Source: Ryuthela nishihirai (Eukaryota; Arthropoda; Arachnida; Araneae; Heptathelidae). Taken from it: DNA of 64,000 nucleotides. The stretch spans positions 46,346,307 through 46,410,306 of the forward strand of contig JAWZYU010000020.1 of assembly GCA_038380435.1 (NCBI GenBank), written 5' to 3'. This document shows, piece by piece, positions 45,977-58,177 of the stretch. A program made the position numbers and the translations under genes. Below the pieces are notes generated by a model. The model ran no database searches. It saw nothing but the letters and a program-made list of their open reading frames with translations, and was not told where the DNA came from. Each line of letters starts with the position of its first letter. The first letter of the stretch is position 1.

Positions 45977-46259
45977 AATGGCCCCCTACAGGCTTGAGAC
46001 CCTTGCAGCATACAATGGCAATAAGTTCTTCACCTTTGATAACCATTTTCAACTCTCACCATTGAGAACTTCCCTTTTTTTATCACAAGAAATATACTCT
46101 AACTTTATTGAACTGCCTTATCTTCATAACTGTGGTAAATTAAACAATGGGCAACAAATTTTCATAAAAGTCATGCCTCTGAGATAAAGTAGCCATTTCT
46201 TAAAGAGTTCAAGGTGCTGAATGTGAATATGACAATAAAAATGAAAAATTGGCTATGAA

Positions 46260-48000
46260 TTCTGAGAAATACGCAATAGTTTCTTATATAATAAATACGT
46301 AAATATGATATGTATCGGTAAAACTCCACTTCTACTTCCAATGTTGTTTGTACGGATGCTCAGGATCATCTCTGGTAAGCGTTCAACAGTAGTCAGCCAA
46401 CATTGAAGTGCACTAGTTTCCCTGGTATCGTTTCTCCATCGTTGCAATGTCCTGATGAAAATGTTCACCATGCTCATCACTAACCATTTACCGCAGTTGT
46501 CAGGGAAGAAATCTAAGTGGGAATGGAAAAAGTGGATCTTTAAGGACATATTGCAGCCAAGTTTGTGATACAGAGACAATGTCCTTAACCAGTTTCTTGT
46601 AGTTGTCTGCCCTGACAAATCATTGACACCAGATGAAATGTGTCCCAAGCTTTTTCTCGTCACCCTGAAGCAGGTTGTCGAACGTCGGGTCTCTGAACAG
46701 CTAGTGGATCTGAGGACCCACAAAAATTCCCTCTTTAATTTTTGCTTCACTGAGTCGTGGGAATTTGTCAGCCAAGTACTTGAAAGCTGATGCAATCTGG
46801 TCCATGGTCGAAGTTTTTCATCATACCAAGTTTGATGTGTAGCGACGGTAGCAGGTTTTTGTGCATTTCTGCCAGTGCTGGGTGTTCCACATTCTTCTCT
46901 CTGACCTTCAGAGATTTCCTCTGAGGCCAGTTTCTCTTCACTTAGTGCAAAGTCTTTGCTCAGCTGTCCCATTCACATAAGAAACAGCAGTACTTCGTAT
47001 ATCCCAGCTGCAGATACAGAGTCACTACCTTCAAGTCACAACAGAGATGCCAGCCATACTTGCTGTATTGAAGACAATTCAACAGCCGTTTTAAGTTGTC
47101 GTAAGTTTCTTTCATGTAGACAGCTTGTGTCTAACCAGAATGGATGGAAGTCAATTTCCATTATGCAGCAACACCCCCTTGAGACTCTAATTTTGAGAAG
47201 TCTATGAATAGTCGCCATTCTTGAGGGTCATGTTTGATTCTGAGGGCATTCATCATGCCATATACATCAGAGCAGAACACAAGGTCATATTTTTTTTCTG
47301 AAGGCGCAAACTGCTCATGACGAGTTCAAAACGAAGTAATTCGGACATTTTCCTTGAGAAGATTCCATTGTTTAAGTTGATCTAAGTAACTCTAATTTGA
47401 CCTTGGACAGCTCCAGATCGCGAACAAGATCATTGGTCTTGGTGAGAATAATGTGTGGCTTAGATGACACATCCTGGCAGACAAATGGATCATCATTAGA
47501 CACTGAAGGCCAAGGAGAACCCACCATCGGTTCGCCTCTATCCTTATCATCTGAATTGATGAAAAATTCTTTTGGAGGTTTGGGAACAACCAAAAAACAA
47601 GTGTAAGGGAAGACCTTCGCCATGCAGAACTCATCGGAGAGCAGATTGTATATTCAGGTACGCTATTATCCATTTCTTTTTCCTTGTGATGCCTCCAGAA
47701 ACAGGTGGAACCATGCAGAAGTAGCAGTCATTTGTGTGATTGCTTGGCTCTCTCCAAACCATAGGAACAGCAAATGGCATTGCAACTTTTCTGCCTTTTT
47801 AGCCACTTCGGAAGATTTCTTGCACACTTACTGCAGCAAATGTGTGGGGCCCAGGCCTTGTCCTGGTCCCCAATCTTGCATCCAAAATAAAACTGATACA
47901 CTGTTTCACTATTGGAGTGATGGCCTTTTTCTGGCTTACTATAATGCATAATTCCCGCAAAATATTCAATAATATAAACTTCCCCGCAAAGGTAACAAAA
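46260..48000 (-). pseudogene. Broken copy of an uncharacterised, repetitive invertebrate protein family
   Basis: On the minus strand, pieces of one protein appear in order without introns. They are a cysteine-containing N-terminal part (YFGCKIGDQDKAWAPHICC, near 47,880-47,830), an LTKTNDLVRDLELSK segment (47,450-47,400), VFCSDVYGMMNALRIKHDP and EWRLFIDFSK (47,290-47,180), and YMKETYDNLKRLLNCLQYSK with KYCCFLCEWDS (47,120-46,970). The C-terminal part has LGCNMSLKIHFFHSHLDF and FPDNCGKWLV (46,560-46,490) and ends near 46,260. I recall the same order in many unannotated arthropod and other invertebrate proteins of about 500-600 residues that occur in high copy number. Function is unknown. At least five frameshifts or stops break this copy. 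Being intronless, it is either a single-exon mobile gene or a retrocopy. Confidence 0.78.
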
Positions 48001-48059
48001 TGTATCTGCACTATTAACACAAGTTATGAGGCATCACTACTGCTGGATTAAAATTGCAA

Positions 48060-49430
48060 GGATCACCTGTGTTGTACTTATGACTTAGGGGTAAATGGGA
48101 GTCACTCAAATAACTTACCCACCCTATGAGATGCTGCTTACAATGATTGCATCATCTTTTGTCTGCGATGTCATGACTCAATTACATTCAATCAGACAAT
48201 GATGCGATACCTTCAGCGGTTGTGTATATGGCAGGCCGATGCAATACAATGCAATATGTTGCAATCTGGAGTTTAAAATACAGCACTGCAAAATGGTTAC
48301 CTATGTGTTGCAATGTGGGCTGAGTCATTTATACATGACCATCTCTGTCTCTCCTAAACAAGAGCCAATCGACAAATTTTATTGTCATTTTCATGTTCAG
48401 CACCTCGAAATTAGTGAAGATTGGCTATTTTCATTTCAAAGCCTTTTGTGTGTTGCCCAGTGTTATTAAATGTATTTCACAGTGCATAAAAATCTATAAT
48501 TAATATTTAAAGTATACTGTTGTTTCATTTTCAATAGCAATTTTTTATATTTGTGAAAGAATTTTCATTTCTGTAAGAAGATTTGAGGAAGCCAAAAGAG
48601 AAGCTATATAATACACTGTCTACATTTACATATATCTTTTCTCATAGTTGAAGAAATAAATCTGTGAAACACTTTACATCATAGTACAAATAATTAACAG
48701 TTTAATGAAACTGATTCAGAAGAAAACAAAAGCTAGAAAGTATTCAATCTTCTATTGCAAAAAATATAAACTCGTATAGGATTTGAAATAACTACCAAAA
48801 TGCCAGGGACAGATTTTTCATATCTTAACATTTTATCAGTTTAAAATATTATAAATATAATATAATATTGAACAATTACTTTGTTAATGCATATAAATTA
48901 AAAGAAACTCATGGGGAAAAAAATAACACATTCCAAATTAACTGTTATCATATCCCCGACTTTGTTAATAATTATAAAAAAAATTAAAAGCATATAAAAT
49001 ACCAGAAATTTTCAAAGGACTACCAAGATAATTTTTAGAACTAAAATCATATAAAGAGATAAAACAAAATGTCAAAAATTATTTATTGAATTTTAATTGA
49101 GAAATGTACCTTAACAACTATTATGCCTAACATACGCATAACATTATTGTACTTGTCAAACTTGTTTTAAATTGAGTTATATGAAAATGTGTTTTCTTTA
49201 AGGTGTTGTCAGCAAACATGTTTAAAATAACTGTAAATTATTTTACTACTTATCTTATTTCTTGCAGATAAGCTAAGTATTTTGCAGGGCACATTTTTTG
49301 AAATTTGTATATGTGTATTCCTTATATATTGATAAGAAAGAAAAATAAAATAAATTCAGTTGTTCTTCAAAGTTATTAAAACACGATTTTACTGCTTTTG
49401 ACAATACATTAAATAAAAATAAATAAATTA
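48060..49430. other. Intron, nothing recognised
   Basis: This is AT-rich. It may include the far end of whatever carried the 46.3-48.0-kb gene, but no terminal repeat was seen. Confidence 0.45.
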
Positions 49431-49645
49431 CCTCTCAAGCAACTGTTTACCACAGAGGACTGACAGAAGCATGTCAGTTTAATATGTCATTGAGAAGATC
49501 TGTGAGGAAGAAAACTGAAAAAACTTTAAAAAGGAAGGTGAGACCTCAGCAGAAAGATAACACAAACATCCATGCCTTATCCTGGGCTTGAACCCAGGTC
49601 CTTTTGATTCATAGTCAAGCATGCTAACCACCCAACCAATAGATA
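49431..49645 (-). mobile_element. SINE-B with short internal insertion
   Basis: This has a typical 3' end (CTCTCAAGCAACTGTTTACC on the plus strand) and head (GGGCTTGAACCCAGGTCC). About 20 extra bases (ACTGAAAAAACTTTAAAAAG) lie in the body. Confidence 0.85.
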
Positions 49646-49789
49646 AAGTAGTGAAACTTTTTTAAGTAACATGAATTAATGCTCAAATTAAGAAAAAATA
49701 TCATAAATATATGGATATTTAATTAAAAGGACTATTAGCCTTTATAACATGAAACGAAAGCATGCTGAAATACAAAAAAGTTATATTAC

Positions 49790-49844
49790 CTTTATATACA
49801 CAACAGTTGGCCCGAATAGAACTGAAATTGCTTTGACTTGATAG
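49790..49844 (-). CDS. RNF123: RNF123 exon d: SPRY domain, SNFSSIRANCCVYKG
   Basis: This is the smallest exon found (55 nt), reading LSSQSNFSSIRANCCVYK plus one base of a Gly codon. It matches HSNFGTIRSTTCVYKG in vertebrate RNF123. The acceptor is TTTTGCAG and the donor GTAATATA. The Gly codon is completed by the next exon to give CVYKGKWQYEL, a join that falls exactly on a conserved SPRY motif and strongly supports both splice sites. Confidence 0.95.
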
Positions 49845-50139
49845 CTGCAAAAACATAAATGATATAATTAACATTTAAAATAATCTTGTTATTTCTCATA
49901 CAAATACATGCATTTACAAATCAGCTTGTTATGGCAAAAGGAAAAAATAAATCAAGTTTGTCTTTCAACTATTACATAAATTATCTGAAATTGCCAATAT
50001 ATCAGTTTTAAACATGGTGTTTTACAATAATTAATATCTCTAAATAACAAAAATTCTTATCTTCACTGAAATGATTCTTAAAAAGCCATTAAAATTAATA
50101 TTTTTTCCTTATATAATTTTTTTTTCAGTTTTTAAAAAC

Positions 50140-50268
50140 ATTATGCCCTGCTGCAGAGTGGTCAACTTTACAGGGTCTTAGTGTTGACCAATTACATCAA
50201 TGATCAGCTAATGGCTTTTGTGCTTGATTATGGATGCTACACTTTGTTTTTTATGAACAGAAATCAGA
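50140..50268 (+). mobile_element. Fragment of the LINE 5' leader
   Basis: CCTGCTGCAGAGTGGTCAAC, followed by CAGGGTCTTAGTGTTGACCA and GCTTGATTATGGATGC, matches the leader of LINE copy 2 at about 10,480-10,590. Nothing of the coding region follows, so this is either an isolated relic or a product of internal deletion. Confidence 0.6.
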
Positions 50269-50825
50269 AGGATGAAAAAAAAAAGCTTGCAGTGGAAAAA
50301 ATTAGTAATAACACACAGAAGTCTATTCACATCTAGTCTGTAGTGTCAAATCAATTTTTTTTAAGTGCTGTGTGTTTTAAGTATATTTACAACAAATAAC
50401 TGAATTTAAAATTTGATCTTTGAACACAAAATTTTGATTAATAGTACACAAAATCTTGCAAATTTCATGATCACCTTCATATCCTTATAATAAATCTAAG
50501 AAACAATATTGGCTAATTTCAAAAATGATATTTAATACAATATATTTATACAAAGTAAAAGCAATTCTACTAATTTGAAGAGTTAGCACACATTAACTTG
50601 ACATTCTCTGCAGTATTCTTAAGCATACTGAGTACAGTAAGATTTCATTATTTGCCATTTTTTTGAAAAGCACATATGGTAATTGTGATGTAGATATCTA
50701 TTTTTCAAAAGCAAATAGTATAGAGTAAATAATAAAGTAGTACTTTCTTAATAGGTAATGAAGCTATTGAGAAGATTGTGATCAATTTCTAAGTAGAAAA
50801 TAACTAGCAGGGATACAGTGTTATC

Positions 50826-51022
50826 AGCCATCCTGTGACTTAGTGGTTAGCATGCTTGGCTAGTGATCAAAGGGACCTGGGTTCAAGCCCCGGGTAAGGC
50901 ATGGCTGTGTGTGTTGTCCTTCTGCTGAGGTCTGCCATCTTCACACACCTTCTACTATGGGATATTAAACTGACAGGTCCTTGTCAGACCTCTGGCAAGC
51001 AGCTGCTTGAGGAGGAATTTAA
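50826..51022 (+). mobile_element. SINE-B, plus orientation
   Basis: It starts CCATCCTGTGACTTAGTGGT and GCATGCTTGGCTAGTGATCA, with B box GGGTTCAAGCCCCGGG, and ends GCAAGCAGCTGCTTGAGGAG. The short CAAGCAGCTGCTTG palindrome at the 3' end is intact. Confidence 0.88.
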
Positions 51023-51556
51023 TTTTTTTTACAGTGTTATCAAATGCTGTCATAAAAATTACAAGACTCTGCCTTCTATGGTAAAAGAAAAACCAGTTTA
51101 AGGTATGCAACTGCACATCTTGTTTATTCCTGAGCTGCAATTTTGCCCCTTATCCAATTGGTAAAGTCACATCGATGCCAAAACTCAGGTTTCTTTGCTA
51201 TCCTTTTCACAGCTCTCAGTATGAAAGGAAATGTTAATAGTCTTGCAAAGGTTGCTAGCCATTAGATGAGATGATGAGATGTTACCTTTACATGTCTAAG
51301 CCTCCCCTCCAAAAAAAAAAATGGATTACATCAATAGGCCCCTATTTTTTTTTCCATTGTACTAAATAATAATAATTTATAATTTTTTGTCAAACAACTA
51401 ATGAACAGAAAGGCTGTGTTATATACCAAAATTAAATGGCATTTAATTCTGGATTTTATGACAACATAATATTTAACAAAAATCAGGAAAGCATTATTTT
51501 TAATGTTTTTTTAGAGTGATGTATTAAAAAACAGGGTCTGGCATAAAATAAAATAA

Positions 51557-51736
51557 ACTATATCTCAAGCAGCTGCTGGCATAAAGCCGACAGGAGAATA
51601 TTAATATAAAATGCCACAAAGGAAATCTATGAGAAAGGTGAGATGTCAGTAAAGACAAAAAAACATCCATACCTCATCCAGGACTTGAACTCAGGTCCTT
51701 TTATTCCACAGTCAATCACACTAACCACTTATAAAT
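51557..51736 (-). mobile_element. SINE-B, diverged
   Basis: The plus strand has CTCAAGCAGCTGCTGGC at the 3' end and GACTTGAACTCAGGTCC at the head. It is more mutated than its neighbours. It lies in the RNF123 intron just after exon c. Confidence 0.8.
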
Positions 51737-52058
51737 GAAACAACTTTGAGAGTTATGAGAAATTTCTAGGATTCTTAAATTAACTTGTTTCTGTTGGTAA
51801 CTGACAGTAATATATAAAACAGTATTCTCTTGTATATTGGAAATTTGCATTTTAGCTTGATTCTGAATTCATTCAAAAAATTATGTTTTCATTCTGAAAA
51901 CCATTGTGTTTCTTTGCATGCATCAAAGCTAATTAACAAAAGCATATTAAAAATGCTAAAACATGATGCAATGGCATATTATTTTTATGTAACATTATAC
52001 TTATTTAATATAATGTTTAAAAGGGTAGAGCATTAAAAAAATCCAACAAAACACTTAC

Positions 52059-52147
52059 CCCTAATCTGTCTCTATCAATAACCAAGCTTCCAACATTACT
52101 TGTCACATCAAATATTGCTTTGCTAGGCCCTAAAACACCCCTTTCAC
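52059..52147 (-). CDS. RNF123: RNF123 exon c: start of the SPRY domain (GVLGPSKAIFD)
   Basis: This 89-nt exon encodes ERGVLGPSKAIFDVTSNVG followed by SLVIDRDRLG. It aligns with GRLGPSTVVLDHTGGFEG and LLLVDDDLLG of the vertebrate protein, where the SPRY fold begins. The acceptor is CATATAG and the donor GTAAGTG. It starts with GT completing the Gly codon of the previous exon and ends in phase 0. A 1.4-kb Tc1-like transposon begins only about 150 bp upstream of this acceptor in transcript orientation, yet the splice site looks intact. Confidence 0.95.
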
Positions 52148-52296
52148 CTATATGATAAATATGATTAAAGAATTTTTAATACAGTATGAAATGCATTTAT
52201 TTTTAATACAATAAGCCCTGTTGATATGCTACATGGCCACTATTTGAGAAAAAGGCTGGAGAATGGCTGAGTGATTGTCAATAATATGTACATATA

Positions 52297-53729
52297 CACT
52301 TGTGGAAATTGAAAAAAGAAACACCATTAACAATTGAAGCGTAATCTATGAGATTTACTTAGTAGAAACAACTTGTTGAGAAGGGACAGTGATCACGACC
52401 ATCGCTGATGTGTAGAGTGATTCAATGTTTATTTTACCTTTTAATGAATATTACATTTTACAGAAGGCACATTTTAATAAGGTGTTAACCTCCTTGAGCA
52501 GCAATACAAGCTTCCAATCTGGCATGCAATCAGTTGTACAAATGCTGGATATCATGCTGGGGGATACCATTCCATGTGTTTTCAACTTGGATGTGTAATT
52601 CAGCAATGGTTGTTGCCTGCCACGATCCGCAGAAATCTTTGTCCGATCCAGTCCCAGAGATGCTCAATTGGAGACAAGTCTGGAGAGCGTGCTGGCCAAA
52701 GGAGTTGGTGCACTGCCTGAAGAGCATGTTGAGTTGCCCTGGTGGAGTGTGGGCAGATGTTATCCTGCTGGAATATCACATTTGGGATTACACACAAATA
52801 TGGCAGGACAACTGGCTGCATGATGTCACTGATGTATGTATTGCTATTCAGCGTACCCAATACAAACACCAGACACATATGAGAGTGATAGCTAATCGCT
52901 CCCCACACCATGATGCATGGCATTGGCCCTGTGTGTTGTAGGTAGATGTGCGATAGAAGAAGACACTCACCTTGTCGCCTTCGGACACATAAACAACCAT
53001 CAGACACTCCTAAGCAGAATCGGTTTTCATCACTGAAGACCACAGACTGCCATTCTTCCTTCCAATGAACTCGTTTTTGACACCACTGCAAACATGCTCG
53101 ACAGTGATGAGGTGACAGTGGTAACAGTGCCAGTGGCATGTCTGCCAATAGTCCTGCTTCTAAAAGATGATTACGCATCGTTCTTGTAGACACCCTTGGT
53201 ACGACAGAGGATCGAATTTGTGACACAGTAGCCATCTGCTCTGCCACCGCTGCCCTCCTTATATGTCAATCCTCTCGTGCATCCGTAACTCTGTGTTGCC
53301 TGGAATGACATCTGCGAATGCTCTTCTGACCATCAACCCCGCCATTGTATCACTGCCGATACCTCTCATCCAACATGCTGTGCAATTTGACAAAAAGACC
53401 AACCTGCTTCCCAAAGACCCACTATAGGACCTCACTCAAACTCCGCTAACTGAACAAATGTTGCGCGCTGCATCATCCAGGCATGGTAGCTTCTTCAAAG
53501 AGTACTGAACAACATGATACAAGACGAGTAACTTCTTTCTTCATGCCCTAGTCCTTAAATATGTGCTGTGTACATTTGCATGTTGTCATCCTCAGTGACA
53601 TTTTTATTTCATCCAATGACTTTCAATCCTGGATCACACTTTCTGCTGCCCTTAACTATTAATGTATTATAATATGGCATTCCTAAAGGAATTCCTTCTG
53701 GGTGTTTTTTTTTTCAATTTCTGAAAGTG
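52297..53729 (-). mobile_element. Tc1-like DNA transposon, 1,433 bp, nearly intact transposase
   Basis: The left end CACTTGTGGAAATTGAAAAA and right end (reverse complement) CACTTTCAGAAATTGAAAAA are inverted repeats flanked by TA duplications. On the minus strand a 215-codon frame (53,247-52,600) carries the DDE core: VVFSDENRFCLG, MPCIMVWGAIS, FQQDNICPHSTRATQ and SPDLSPIEHLWDWIG, so all three acidic residues remain. A frameshift near 52,600 moves the end of the protein (QVENTWNGIPQHDIQHLYN) to another frame, and a stop interrupts the N-terminal helix-turn-helix near 53,250. It is recently dead. It lies 150 bp from exon c. Confidence 0.93.
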
Positions 53730-54054
53730 TATGAATAGTATTATAGACAAAAAATTTTTACACAGCAGATTTTTTCTTGCACACTAAGTTTGACATTGTG
53801 AAATATGCTTACAATATTGCATTTAAGACACCTATCATACTTAACACTAATAACTAGAATGTAGTACATTATTGATTTTTAGTGTTAAAAATATACACAT
53901 ATATATAGCTAATAAGTATGGATGAAAACAGCATGAACTTTGCTATCATAATTTTGATCTCTGAAATTACTTATGATTGTTTTATATTTATTTTCTTTTC
54001 ATAAATATATTATTAATCCTTTTATAAATTTGCATATACATATTAGGACATATA

Positions 54055-54255
54055 TCAATAAATAGTTTTGTGGAAAAAAAGTTTTGCTGATGTATGTGTG
54101 ATTTGAGCACATGTCTCTCTAGAAACATGCCAGAGTGTTCTAAAACCACTAAACTAACATTGGCTTTGTCTTTTCTCCACTAACATGACTTATCACTCTT
54201 GCCATGATTTCTGCACCAGGGTTTGGCACCATTTATGATCTGGGATTGTTTATTA
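54055..54255 (-). mobile_element. SINE-D, copy 2
   Basis: TTTTGTGGAAAAAAAGTTTTGC, a tRNA-like middle (AGTGTTCTAAAACCACTAAA), a stretch TTGGCACCATTTATGATC and flanking order all parallel the 42.3-kb copy. The copies are much diverged. Confidence 0.6.
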
Positions 54256-54892
54256 ATTAAATTTTAGGGCATAATATAATAATGCATATTTTTGCAGACA
54301 TTGATAACATTTCCAAGTTTGAAGAACATCAGATTGATGATTGCCATCCAACATAAAATCTACATGAGAAATTATTTTAGCTACATGATTTTTCAATTCA
54401 TTAAGAGATAAAATCTTAAGTACTGATGAAGTAAAAATAATTCCAAAAAAGTCATTCTAAGATGATATTATTGTGCAAATTAGTAGCTAAATGGCCATTT
54501 CATAAAATAGCAGGTGATCACAATCCAGAAAAAAAAAATCTATATATTTGGGATTAAGCCAGGTTTGCAAAATGTGGTCACATTATTAGGTCATTACTTT
54601 TCCATGATTTATAATATAAAGATTACGTTAATTTTTATAATATACAAATAACTCATGAAAAGAATTTTTTTTTTTTTCAGGTAGGAAGAGAAAAAGAATT
54701 TAACAGCAAATTTTAACATTACATATAAGTTAGTGCAAAATCATGCTTGGTAGTTCAGAAAATTTACAAGGGAATGGAAATATTTGGTGATCCAGGTGGA
54801 ACATTAAGAACTGAGCCCAATAATTTTTCCTCTTCTAGAGCTTTGTTTTTTTTAATGAAAGCCCATGTTCACATTTTATGTTTCCACCCTTT

Positions 54893-55297
54893 CAATTGGG
54901 GTGGGAATTGGCTCAGTCAGTAGCGATGGGGCTTGTAACTGCAGTTCACAGCTTTGAGTTCTACCTGGGCCAGTGTTGAGATTCATCTCAGCTAAACCCC
55001 CACCCTGCCCTTGGTCAGAAAGGGGACACTGGTGGGCTTGGAAAGGCTGCTGTTCAGTGGATGGAAAGTAAATTTGTGGCCATGTGTGCAGGAAAGTCAC
55101 ACTCTGTGCATGTTAAAGCCCATGTTGGATGGCCTTGATGGGAGGCCATCTGTCTCCCAGTACCATCTGTCTCCTAGTAGCTGTCCAGTGGATCCCTTTC
55201 CTCTACCTTCTCTAAGCTCTTGGAATCCTAGTAACCTAGCCATTTAGCCCACTGTGTACAAAAAAGGGGACACTCAGAGGTAAAACAACCCAACCCT
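54893..55297 (+). mobile_element. SINE-A, plus orientation, complete but diverged
   Basis: This is the only SINE-A on the plus strand. It starts GGCTCAGTCAGTAGCGATGG (A box), contains GAGTTCTACCTGGG near the B box and ends GGTAAAACAACCCAACC. A small duplication of the CATCTGTCTCC stretch lies at 55,148-55,180. Confidence 0.87.
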
Positions 55298-55299
55298 CT

Positions 55300-55847
55300 T
55301 TCATTTCAATCAAGAGATAGTTATTAGACCTGAATAATGCATTCATTTTGGGAAAAAGTTCCTTGAAGTCAATTAACTGAATGTTAACTGAAATTAATTG
55401 CCCTTTTATCTGATAATAACACTGAGAAACATGAATATTAATACTTGGGATATTTTTCCAGGTGAATAAGTTTTTTTAAGCAATGATTTTTTTTTTTACT
55501 TTAAACTACTTATTGACTATGGAAAAAATATTGTATTGATAGTAATATTTTTCACTGTTAATGCTAAATAAAAGTGCAATTGTCTTACAAAGAAAATCTG
55601 ATTGAGTTCAACAAATGGCTTCCCAACAACTGAATTATCTAAAGTGACTAAAATAGAAGAACAAAAAACAATGGGATTTGATAAAAGTTACCTTGTAACC
55701 AGTGGTTATGTAGCTAAACCCACTTGACTATATAAATTTCTTTTCATTGCTTAAAAACTTGTTTATTCATGAGAAAAAATATCCTGGGTATGAATTCCTG
55801 CTTTTAGTATTACACTTTTAAAATTGTTCATATCACTGTTTCTTTCA
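55300..55847. other. Intron, nothing recognised
   Basis: It lies between two SINE-A copies; no gene or repeat was recognised. Confidence 0.5.
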
Positions 55848-56125
55848 TGGGTCATTTTATCTCTGATTGGCCCTTTATTTTCACACAATAGGCTAAATGG
55901 CCAGGTCACAAAGACTCTGAGGGCTCAGAGAGAGGGAGAGGACCCACTGGAACAGCTGTTGGGAGACAGATGGTAGCCTCCTGTCAAGGCCATCCAGTGC
56001 ATTCTTTAACTAGCACAGGGTGTGGCTCTCCCACACACAGGGCCATGACTTAACATCCCATCTGACAGACAATGGCCTTTCCAATCATGAGCCTGGCACA
56101 CTACTGACTAAGCCCCCTTGCCCCG
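55848..56125 (-). mobile_element. SINE-A, internally deleted
   Basis: The 3' half and part of the body are clear, and then the sequence jumps to the tRNA head end (ATGAGCCTGGCACACTACTG). The middle, with the B box, is deleted. Confidence 0.82.
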
Positions 56126-56814
56126 GTTTCTTTTGTGATATTGCCATTAAATTGATATAGTAGCAGTTACAAATAAATGCCATATATGGGTTTTACTTTG
56201 CTTTTAATTGGCAGCAATCTTTTAATTTATTTGAAGCTTTTTTTTCTTATAGCATAAATTGATAGCAAGTCTGTAATGCATGAGATTGCATGCAAAGTAC
56301 TGAATAAAAACATGAATAAAAACCCTTGTGATATGATATCACTGGCTTTTTTTCAAATGATAATTTTCAAAGTAAGATTATTTGCAAATAAATGTGGCAA
56401 AAATTATTTAAATTTGTCAAATGTTAAAACTTACTTTCTTTTCATAAAATTATACAAAAGTACAGGTATTTGACAGAAAATGGAAACATTCCATTTCTGT
56501 CAATGGAAAGACATATTCGAAGCCCATAACTTATTTTTTAAGTAAGCTTTTTATGGGAAAATGTGGCTGAAATTAATCTTATTCAAATCTACATAAATCT
56601 TGATTTTCCACAATATTCATTTAGTATTTCAAGAGTTATGGTAGCTGCAATATTTAACAGTAGTAAGGCATCTTAAGAAATGTATACAAAGTGAGAAACA
56701 TTGAATGAATTATTTTCATAAACTTTGAAAATATATTCTTATTTCAACAAATGGCTTGAAATAATGCTTATTACTGAGGTTTAATTTATGTAGCAAATTC
56801 TTATAATGGCATTG

Positions 56815-56992
56815 CTATGGTTACTATGCTTGGCTACTGATCAAAGGGATCTGGGTTGTGCCCCAGATAAGGCATGGATGTTTGTGCCATATTTCTGCTG
56901 AGATCCCTCCATTCTCACAAACCTTCTACTATAGTGTATAAACTGACAGGCTTTTGTCAGACCTATGTGGCAAGCAGCTGCTTGAGGGGAGA
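56815..56992 (+). mobile_element. SINE-B, plus orientation
   Basis: It runs from a decayed tRNA head (TGCTTGGCTACTGATCAAAG, GGGTTGTGCCCCAG) to GCAAGCAGCTGCTTGAGGGG. The body matches the other copies. Confidence 0.84.
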
Positions 56993-57285
56993 GAGAGTTG
57001 TTAAATACTTGAACTTCCACATTTCTTTACACAATGAATGCACATTGTTAAAAATTTAGATAGGTTTGATCAAGTTCTTTGATTTATTTTTAGTCACATC
57101 TTTACATAAAAAGCTTATTTTAGAAGATACGGAGATTTAAATTTGACTCTTCACTGTTAAAACAACACAGGATATTTCTACATTTCTTTCCTGTACTTAC
57201 ACATATCATCACATTCTGCAGTCATTTTTTTGTACATGAGAGTTTTAACTGAGAACAGAATGAAGACTGAACTTGGAAATTTTAC

Positions 57286-57371
57286 CTGGCATATTTGCTG
57301 GTACAACAGTTACAGCTTTTTTCAATTCTCTGTCAATATAATCTTCTAGGTTTTCTAAAGTAAGACTATCA
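57286..57371 (-). CDS. RNF123: RNF123 exon b: LENLEDYIDREL segment before the SPRY domain
   Basis: This 86-nt exon reads DSLTLENLEDYIDRELKK and then AVTVVPANMP. It matches the vertebrate stretch LNFQNLPEHLDQLL. The acceptor is TTTCAG and the donor GTAAAATT. It opens with one base completing the Leu codon from the upstream exon and closes with one base completed to Gly by the next exon; both joins are in phase. The intron upstream (5.3 kb) holds a DDE transposase fragment, nested SINEs and one copy of the 1-kb repeat; the intron downstream (5.1 kb) holds a Tc1-like element. Confidence 0.92.
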
Positions 57372-57374
57372 CTG

Positions 57375-58177
57375 AAATAAATATATCATTAATATTCAAA
57401 TTATTAACTATATATATATAAATATATTTATAATCAGTGGCATAACCAGGATTTTAGGAAACGGGGAGGGGGTGGGGTTAATAAATTTGTCAATGCTTTA
57501 ATAATTGCAAATTCATGACAAATAATGTTTTTCAAAATACAATTTTTCTAGGATGTAACCCTTCCTACCAAATGGTTATACTTCTGAACACAATACTAGA
57601 TATTCCTGCTATAACACATGCACACATGAAAAAAAAAAGAGCACATCTCAAAATGTTTCTTTATAACTTTTTAATCGATATTAACTCTTAACAAGTAGAA
57701 TACATATATGCATGGTTATAATTATACATTTTCAATTTGGAGGCCTTTGGTGATTGGTAAGTGAGGTAAGCATCGCATAGGGGTGTCATATTTCAATCAA
57801 ATGTCCAAGAAAAAATATAAGAGCAGGTAGTAACAGAATAAAAAATGTCATCATGAGACCTGAACTGAAAAATAGTACATTATTGCTCTATTACAAAAAC
57901 CACAACAATATCATGATACTCTTCATGAATATTACTGATGGAAAAGATTGAGACATGGATCCCAAAATGAGTTATACAACATATTTTAAAAGTTTGAGGA
58001 TATGGATAGTTCATCATATGTCATGTTTGGGGAAAGGGACTAGTTTCTGAGGATGTTGTTGATGAGATAACTGTGATGTTATTCACTAGTGCAGCTGACA
58101 GTTAGCATCATCTGCTATCTTCAGAGTACTACATCTTCCAGAGTAGTTGTGACACACTTGAATCTTATATAGTTGAG
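57375..58177. other. Intron with a G-rich repeat remnant
   Basis: CAGTGGCATAACCAGGATTT at 57,436, followed by a G-rich stretch, looks like the start of a common dispersed repeat. Nothing else was recognised. Confidence 0.45.

Noticed and set aside
47397..48051. Plus-strand open frames of 69-109 codons
   Set aside because: They are antisense shadows of the minus-strand relic gene at 46.26-48.0 kb.
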